A DNA stretch of 10,664 nucleotides from Candidatus Sumerlaeota bacterium. Its GTDB lineage: Bacteria > Sumerlaeota > Sumerlaeia > MWCT01. The stretch covers positions 1 through 10,664 of the forward strand of contig JAPLSR010000319.1 in NCBI GenBank assembly GCA_026398545.1, written 5' to 3'. The position numbers and the translations under genes are program-made. The notes beneath the pieces are model-generated. The model was given only the letters and a program-made list of their open reading frames with translations. It was not told where the DNA came from and did no database searches. Positions 7,050 through 10,664 of this stretch are shown here, piece after piece. Positions within the stretch are counted from its first letter, which is position 1. Each line of letters begins with the position of its first letter.

Positions 7050-8102
7050 ATGATGGACAATAAAAAGGAGAAAGAGGAACTGCGGGGAAAAAACCTTGTA
7101 GAACTTGAGGCAATTCTCCAGCGGGCAGGCTTTGAGGGTTTTCGCGCAAAACAGGTCTATCAATGGCTTTATTGCCATGATATCCGGAACTTTGAGGAGA
7201 TGAAAAATATCCCCCCCGCCCTGCGAGCCTGGCTTGTGGAAAATTTCAGCGTTGGGGGCGTTCAAATCATCCAGACCCTCACCGATGCCGACGGCTCAAA
7301 AAAGATTCTATTCTCCCTTCAGGATGGACTCCATATTGAAGGGGTGCTGATGCCCAAAGGGCGCCGCTGGACGCTGTGTATCTCCTCACAGGTCGGCTGC
7401 CGTTTTGCATGCGCCTTCTGCCTGACGGGGCGCGTTCATTTCCGCCGCAACCTGACCGCGGCAGAAATCATCGACCAGGTGCAGTGCGCGCGGCGCGAGA
7501 TTCTGAATGGAGAATCCCCGACAAACATTGTCCTTATGGGCATGGGTGAGCCGCTCGATAATATTAACGCCCTCATTCCAGCCCTGCATCTCCTCACCGC
7601 GCCGCAGGGAATTGCCATCCCCACACGGCGAATCACAGTCTCCACCGCTGGCGTTGTCCCGGGTATCCGCGCCCTGGCGGAGGCGAAGACCGGCGTGAAC
7701 CTCGCCATATCTCTTGGGGCGGCAAATGATACGCTCCGCAGCCGCCTCATGCCCATCAATAAAAAATATCCACTGCCTGAACTAATCAAGGCATGCCAGA
7801 AATTTCCTCTGGACAACCGCCGCCGCATTACATTTGAGTATATCCTTCTTAAGGGAGTCAATGACTCCACGCGTGACATGAAGAACCTTGTAAGTTTGCT
7901 TCAGCCCGTCCGCTGCAAGATAAATCTTTTGTGCTTCAACGAGGAGCCTCGCCTCCCATTTAAACCCTCCACACCGGAAACAATTGAGCGATTCAGGGAT
8001 TATCTGACGGAGAAGGGATTTGTTGTGGCGGTGCGTTATTCCATGGGACGTGGCGTCAAGGGCGCCTGCGGACAGTTGGCGGCGGGGTATTTGAATGGGT
8101 GA
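7050..8102 (+). CDS. rlmN: Dual-specificity 23S rRNA A2503 / tRNA A37 C2-methyltransferase RlmN (radical SAM)
   Basis: The product is 350 residues from the ATG at 7050 (a second ATG follows at 7053); neither has a strong ribosome binding site, so translation may depend on the gene before it. It carries the radical SAM cluster motif CxxxCxxC (Cys117, Cys121, Cys124 in GCRFACAFCLTG), the two conserved cysteines of the ping-pong mechanism (Cys110 in TLCISSQ and Cys340 in KGACGQLA, matching Cys118 and Cys355 of E. coli), GMGEPLDN (164-171), ITVSTAGVVPGI (195-206), LAISLGAANDTLRSRLMPIN (218-237) and FEYILLKGVND (262-272). It puts a methyl group on C2 of A2503 in 23S rRNA and of A37 in some tRNAs, helping translational accuracy. 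The frame extends upstream to 6804 but overlaps the Mth938 gene there, so that extension is rejected. The last codons lie in the octamer tract that begins at 8092. Confidence 0.96.
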   Translation: MMDNKKEKEELRGKNLVELEAILQRAGFEGFRAKQVYQWLYCHDIRNFEEMKNIPPALRAWLVENFSVGGVQIIQTLTDADGSKKILFSLQDGLHIEGVLMPKGRRWTLCISSQVGCRFACAFCLTGRVHFRRNLTAAEIIDQVQCARREILNGESPTNIVLMGMGEPLDNINALIPALHLLTAPQGIAIPTRRITVSTAGVVPGIRALAEAKTGVNLAISLGAANDTLRSRLMPINKKYPLPELIKACQKFPLDNRRRITFEYILLKGVNDSTRDMKNLVSLLQPVRCKINLLCFNEEPRLPFKPSTPETIERFRDYLTEKGFVVAVRYSMGRGVKGACGQLAAGYLNG

Positions 8103-8195
8103 ATGGGAGATGGGGAGACAGGGAGATTGATTCATTGAGTGATTGAGCCATTGAGTGATTTATTCATTGAGTGATTTATTGATACAGTGTGAGGA
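8092..8195 (+). repeat. Degenerate octamer-period tandem tract joining rlmN and pgeF
   Basis: From 8092 the sequence falls into 13 consecutive 8-base blocks. They include TGAATGGG twice (8092-8107), AGATGGGG, AGACAGGG, then TCATTGAG (8132 and 8164), TGATTGAG, CCATTGAG (8148) and TGATTTAT (8156 and 8172). The blocks at 8148-8163 and 8164-8179 differ at one position of 16. The tract includes the rlmN stop codon (8100-8102), the whole intergenic space and the likely pgeF start (8155). Confidence 0.75.
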
Positions 8196-8895
8196 TTTAA
8201 GGAGACTTCCCTGGCTCAGGCATGGAAGCACCACGCGGCTTTTCAACCCCGTGCCGGGAAAAAAGAATGACGAGCTGAAATTGCTGGCGGATGCGTGGGG
8301 CATCACACCCGCAGGGGTGCTCTTCTCCCACCAGAGGCACACAAATAATGTGGCATTCCTCAGCCGCACATCCTGCGAGCCTCATACCACATCATCATTC
8401 ATTTACAACAACACAGACGCCGTGGGGACTGATGCGGAAAACATACTCGCCTGCATCTTTACAGCGGACTGTGTGCCGGTGTTTCTGATGGATACAAAGA
8501 ACAGACGCATTATGCTTGTTCACTCAGGATGGCGGGGCGCGCTTGGTGAAATTTCAGTCCGTGCCCTGCAATCCCTGACAACATATGGGACCGACCCCGC
8601 TGATGTGACAGCCTGGATTGGTCCCGCCATCGGGGTGTGTTGCTATGAGGTGAGTGAGAAACTTGCGGGTGAGTTTTTGCGGAAATTCCCCAACTTTTCA
8701 GAAGCTATTCACGGACGGCATCTCGACCTGAAAAACCTGAATGTGAGGCAGCTGGAGTCGTGCGGAGTCCGCGCGAAAAATATCCACGTCTCGGATTATT
8801 GCACAAAATGCAGGAATGACCTTTTTTATTCTTACCGTGCGGGGGATACTTCTGGACGCATTCTTTCCGCCGCTGTCATCCTGCCTGATAAATAA
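8155..8895 (+). CDS. pgeF: PgeF/YfiH-family laccase-domain protein (purine nucleoside phosphorylase type)
   Basis: The 246-residue product is a complete YfiH/YlmD/LACC1-type protein (PF02578). Zn-site residues are visible as His62 (SHQRHTNNV), Cys106 (FTADCVPVFL) and His123 (VHSGWRGALG, usually HAGWRG). Also present are NTDAVGTDA (86-93), AWIGPAIGVCCYEV (153-166) and the closing CTKCRNDLFYSYRAGDTSGRIL (about 216-237). Family members cleave purine nucleosides by phosphorolysis or deaminate adenosine, and PgeF has been linked to removal of wrong amino acids from peptidoglycan precursors; the role here is inferred. The start is uncertain: GTG at 8155, TTG at 8167 and TTG at 8179 all lie in the octamer tract, none has a clear ribosome binding site, and the first dozen residues are encoded by repeat DNA. 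It follows rlmN by 52 bases and is probably in the same transcript. Confidence 0.93.
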   Translation: MIYSLSDLLIQCEDLRRLPWLRHGSTTRLFNPVPGKKNDELKLLADAWGITPAGVLFSHQRHTNNVAFLSRTSCEPHTTSSFIYNNTDAVGTDAENILACIFTADCVPVFLMDTKNRRIMLVHSGWRGALGEISVRALQSLTTYGTDPADVTAWIGPAIGVCCYEVSEKLAGEFLRKFPNFSEAIHGRHLDLKNLNVRQLESCGVRAKNIHVSDYCTKCRNDLFYSYRAGDTSGRILSAAVILPDK

Positions 8896-8900
8896 AAACA

Positions 8901-8927
8901 TCCGTATGTTCCGTGTAATCCGTGGGT
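8901..8927 (+). repeat. Three tandem 9-mers of the TCCGT type after pgeF
   Basis: TCCGTATGT, TCCGTGTAA and TCCGTGGGT follow each other without gaps, starting six bases after the pgeF stop. They share TCCGT and a degenerate tail. This is a second short-period tract flanking pgeF, with a different unit from the one at its start. Confidence 0.5.
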
Positions 8928-8978
8928 AAAAAGACAATCCCTCTGTCATTAACGTCTTCTCAGATTAATTTTTCCCCC

Positions 8979-9007
8979 TTGACGCAAAATATAATTTTTT
9001 ATATAAA
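8979..9007 (+). promoter_or_regulatory. Candidate sigma70-type promoter ahead of the gene cassette
   Basis: TTGACG (8979-8984) and TATAAA (9002-9007) are 17 bases apart in an AT-rich stretch. It lies about 160 bases before the cassette boundary and about 190 before the cassette ORF, and could drive it as an outside promoter in the way an integron Pc does. The remaining sequence of 8928-9168 is AT-rich and I see no gene in it; it holds a small inverted repeat, GCCA/TGGC, at 9093-9105. Confidence 0.4.
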
Positions 9008-9168
9008 CTATCTCGTTTTTATAACGGCGGAAACCATATAGAACGCGAGGATAGTAAGATTATTCTCCCAAATATTTGAAAAGATGTAAATTAGCCATAA
9101 TTTGGCGTTTCGTATTATACAAAAAGAAAAGCAGATATCGGTTTTATCAGGAAACTATATAAACATTA

Positions 9169-9175
9169 GTTAGCC
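9169..9175 (+). other. Left cassette boundary (core site GTTAGCC)
   Basis: GTTAGCC fits the integron core-site consensus GTTRRRY at six of seven positions, with recombination expected between G9169 and T9170. GTTAGCCC (9169-9176) is the exact inverse complement of GGGCTAAC (9848-9855), the R'' box of the attC at the other end. In a circular cassette the final G (9907) would join TTAGCC to rebuild this box and pair perfectly with R''. That match fixes the left end of the cassette. Confidence 0.75.
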
Positions 9176-9907
9176 CGGAAATGAGGGATGACTTATGACA
9201 ATAAGAGAGGCGGAAGAAAGCCTGTTTGCTCAGTGGCGCAAGGATCGCGAGGGGTTTGTTGCTGATGGGGTTGTCGACGAGGAAAGCTATCTTTCCAGCA
9301 ACCCTAAACTGTTAGTTGTCATGAAGGAGGTAAACGATCCTGGTGGGGGTGACTGGGACCTGCGCCAGTTCATAGCTGAGGGGGCTCGCTCGCAAACATG
9401 GGACAACATCACCAGGTGGGTTCATGGAATTAGGCGCCTTCCGTCTGAGTTGCCATGGGCGCAGCTTTCCGAAATCACAGAAGAAAGTAGACGCTCGACC
9501 CTGCGGTCAATTTCAGCGATCAACGTGAAGAAATCACCCGGAGGCCACACTACCGACAATAAGGCTCTGTGGGGTATTTCAGGAGCTGATAAGAAGTACT
9601 TCAATAGGCAGTTTGCGCTATATAACCCGGACATTACGATTTGCTGTGGTTCTGTAACGTCAAATATCCTCCACCGGCTCGTCGATTTTACTCCGCCACC
9701 GAAGTGGCTCATGACCACCCGCGGCGTCTTGTACCACGAACGTGCACCAGAGAAGTTCGTCATTTCGTACGCACATCCAGAAGCGCGGGTGGCCGATTGC
9801 CTGTTGTTTTACGGCATCGTCGACGCGCTGAGAGAAATCTCATCAGTGGGCTAACAAACGCATTCACCGGACGCGCTCCTCGCGTCACGCGCCGGTGATG
9901 CTCGACG
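9170..9907 (+). mobile_element. Lone integron gene cassette (single ORF plus attC)
   Basis: The 738-base unit starts after the G of GTTAGCC and ends with the G of the attC R' box. It has the classical cassette layout: a short leader (25 bases), one ORF filling nearly all of it, the stop codon TAA (9852-9854) inside the R'' box, and one attC at the 3' end. No integron integrase gene is present in the window, so this is a single attC site lacking an integrase nearby (SALIN, or the edge of a CALIN array). Cassette recombination between G|TT at both ends implies an unoccupied target in which G9169 was directly followed by TTATCTG (9908-). Confidence 0.75.
9195..9854 (+). CDS. Cassette-borne conserved protein, possibly uracil-DNA-glycosylase-like
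   Basis: The 219-residue product has no signal peptide or membrane segment. GAGGG lies 8 bases before the ATG. Visible conserved-looking segments are LLVVMKEVNDPGGGDWDLRQF (39-59), QTWDNITRWVHGI (67-79), ISAINVKKSPGGHTTD (106-121), PDITICCGSVTSNIL (145-159) and VISYAHPEAR (189-198). The order, an N-terminal strand with an acidic/Asn loop, a later hydrophobic strand ending CCG, and a C-terminal strand ending in HPEAR, resembles the uracil-DNA glycosylase fold, whose last motif is HPS/HPxx; I cannot see the classic GxxPG motif, so an activity is not claimed. Base use differs from the neighbouring AT-rich flanks, as expected for a cassette acquired by transfer. The stop codon is within the attC R'' box, so translation ends exactly where recombination structure begins. 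Confidence 0.75.
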   Translation: MTIREAEESLFAQWRKDREGFVADGVVDEESYLSSNPKLLVVMKEVNDPGGGDWDLRQFIAEGARSQTWDNITRWVHGIRRLPSELPWAQLSEITEESRRSTLRSISAINVKKSPGGHTTDNKALWGISGADKKYFNRQFALYNPDITICCGSVTSNILHRLVDFTPPPKWLMTTRGVLYHERAPEKFVISYAHPEARVADCLLFYGIVDALREISSVG

Positions 9908-9913
9908 TTATCT
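9848..9913 (+). other. attC recombination site (59-base element)
   Basis: R'' is GGCTAAC (9849-9855) and R' is GTTATCT (9907-9913). L'' GCATTCACC (9860-9868) pairs with L' GGTGATGC (9894-9901), leaving one extra base, which is the usual extrahelical base of attC sites. The stem goes on through CCGG/CCGG and CGCG/CGCG with one bulged A (9871), closing on a loop of about 12 bases. The total of 66 bases is at the short end of known attC lengths. R' and R'' match each other poorly, because R' beyond its G now belongs to the downstream flank, as expected for an integrated cassette. Confidence 0.8.
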
Positions 9914-9968
9914 GAAAATAAGAAGAATATTGAAAAGTGCGCAAGGGACATCTGATTTCATGTTTTGA

Positions 9969-10001
9969 TTTAGTGGGTCTGAGGACAGACTCTTCCCTAA
10001 A
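9969..10001. terminator. Possible terminator hairpin after the cassette
   Basis: TTTAG-GGG (9969-9977 with one extra T) pairs with CCCTAAA (9995-10001), with an inner GTCTG/CAGAC stem (9977-9981 with 9986-9990) and AGGA loop. TGACTTTTT follows on the plus strand. The T run is short and slightly displaced, so it is only a candidate; it also lies 26 bases past the stop of the minus-strand fragment at 10027. Confidence 0.3.
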
Positions 10002-10026
10002 TGACTTTTTGGAAAATTCTGCTGGT

Positions 10027-10173
10027 TTACCCTGAATCCTCTTTTTCGCCGATGAAGAAGTCTTTCATTTTGTCGAAGAGGGAGGCGGAGGGGAGTTTGT
10101 GGATGGCGGTGGGCGGGAGTTGTTCCAGCGGGTCATGCTTTACGCTTGACGGATATTCCACCGGAGATTCATG
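10027..10173 (-). pseudogene. Start-less C-terminal gene fragment
   Basis: Between a stop at 10176-10174 and TAA at 10029-10027 the minus strand has 48 open codons with protein-like content, including HDPLEQLPPTAIHKLPSAS followed by LFDKMKDFFIGEKEDSG. No ATG is present; an internal GTG (VEYPSS) has no ribosome binding site. It reads like the charged tail of a longer cytoplasmic protein, interrupted by whatever brought in the toxin-antitoxin pair. A family cannot be named, and chance is not excluded. Confidence 0.3.
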
Positions 10174-10218
10174 TTAACAATCAATTCAAGCATCAGATCT
10201 GCGGGAGGTGAAGAACGA

Positions 10219-10419
10219 ATGACCACGGTTCAGGAAATTGAAAAAGCGATTTCTCAACTGCCTGATGATGATCTTTTTTCCCTGAAAAATTGGTTTGATG
10301 AGTTTGAGGCAAAAAAATGGGATGGCCAGATTGAAAAGGACGCCCTTTCGGGGAAACTCGATAAACTTGCCAATGAAGCCATCGCGGACTTCCGCGCCGG
10401 AAAATGCAAAGAGTTATGA
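10219..10419 (+). CDS. Type II antitoxin (addiction-module component)
   Basis: I chose the ATG at 10219 because GGGAGGTG lies 8 bases before it; the in-frame ATG at 10171 would add 16 residues that look unlike the family. The 66-residue product begins TTVQEIEKAISQLPDDDL, followed by a helical WFDEFEAKKWD segment (25-35), GKLDKLANEAIADFRAGK (45-62) and CKEL. This is the usual shape of short helical antitoxins that sit before RelE/ParE-type toxins: an N-terminal part for dimer and operator binding and a C-terminal ADFRAGK tail that wraps the toxin. Its stop overlaps the toxin start in ATGA, as is typical for the coupled pair. The pair is probably autoregulated; no operator is obvious. Confidence 0.8.
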   Translation: MTTVQEIEKAISQLPDDDLFSLKNWFDEFEAKKWDGQIEKDALSGKLDKLANEAIADFRAGKCKEL

Positions 10420-10664
10420 AACACTTTGCCAATCCATCCTTTTGGTCTTGCTATGAAAAACTGCCACCATCCGTTCAGAATTTGGCGGACAAGAATTTCG
10501 AACTTCTAAAAACCAATCCCAAACATCCTTCCTTACATCTCAAAAAAGTCGCCAAATACTGGTCAGCCAGAGTTTGTATCAAGTATCGGGCTCTCGCGGT
10601 AGAAATAGATGAAGGCTTAATCTGGTTTTGGATTGGACCTCATTCTGAATATAACCTATTATTG
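10416..10664 (+). CDS. RelE/ParE-superfamily toxin, 3' end cut by the window
   Basis: Open from ATG 10416 to the right edge (83 codons, no stop). The sequence reads MKHFANPSFWSCYEKLPP, then ADKNFELLKTNPKHPSLHLK, KYWSARVCIKYRALAVE and WFWIGPHSEYNLLL. This matches the compact RelE/ParE/HigB fold: two N-terminal helices, then strands with Lys44-Lys45, Trp49, Arg52, Tyr58-Arg59 and the closing IGPHSEY. Family members of this kind are about 85-95 residues, so only a few are missing. RelE-type toxins cut mRNA on the ribosome and ParE-type toxins poison gyrase; which applies here cannot be told. An in-frame ATG at 10404 would add four residues. The start overlaps the antitoxin stop by four bases. 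Confidence 0.8.
   Translation, partial: MKHFANPSFWSCYEKLPPSVQNLADKNFELLKTNPKHPSLHLKKVAKYWSARVCIKYRALAVEIDEGLIWFWIGPHSEYNLLL

Noticed and set aside
8092..8195. A CRISPR array
   Set aside because: The units are 8 bases, degenerate and without spacers.
9021..9168. A second attC upstream of the cassette
   Set aside because: No R'' box with matching inner stems could be found at a suitable distance from the GTTAGCC at 9169.

Overview
The window looks like chromosome from an uncultured, Gram-negative-type bacterium with moderate GC. Several genes have clear AGGAGG-type ribosome binding sites. The protein repertoire (secreted FN3 and propeller proteins, a dipeptide epimerase, a short addiction module, RlmN, PgeF) would suit a deep-branching lineage of the Planctomycetes/Sumerlaeota/Omnitrophota sort. 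That placement is a weak inference; no rRNA or other marker is present.

Left part (1-3901, minus strand). Three genes read leftwards in a probable operon: a 749-residue secreted protein with an FN3 domain, an enolase-superfamily dipeptide epimerase, and the N-terminal part of an exported protein that is probably a subtilisin-like (S8) peptidase and runs off the left edge. An epimerase that acts on L-Ala-D/L-Glu type dipeptides beside a secreted protease suggests peptide or murein-peptide use.

Middle (3902-5648). A 379-base divergent regulatory region holds promoter-like elements for both directions, a 22-bp-period direct repeat, an AT-rich inverted repeat and a hairpin-rich block. It is followed by an exported protein built from seven repeats, which I read as a seven-bladed FG-GAP-like beta-propeller. 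Just after it, overlapping its end on the other strand, is a start-less 36-codon reading frame that looks like the tail of a lost gene.

Plus-strand housekeeping cluster (5649-8895). A FecCD/BtuC-type ABC permease overlaps an Mth938-family protein by four bases. Then come rlmN (23S rRNA/tRNA m2A methyltransferase) and pgeF/YfiH (laccase-domain purine nucleoside phosphorylase family). A degenerate octamer-period tract (8092-8195) links the end of rlmN to the start of pgeF and supplies the pgeF start codon.

Right part (8896-10664), the accessory region and the main discovery. Bases 9170-9907 form a lone integron gene cassette. It carries one ORF (possibly uracil-DNA-glycosylase-like) whose stop codon lies in the R'' box of a well-formed attC hairpin. 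That R'' box is a perfect 8-bp inverse match to the left cassette boundary, so both ends of the cassette can be read to the base. No integrase is in the window. After it come a hairpin, another start-less minus-strand gene tail, and a type II toxin-antitoxin pair (antitoxin complete, RelE/ParE-like toxin cut by the right edge).
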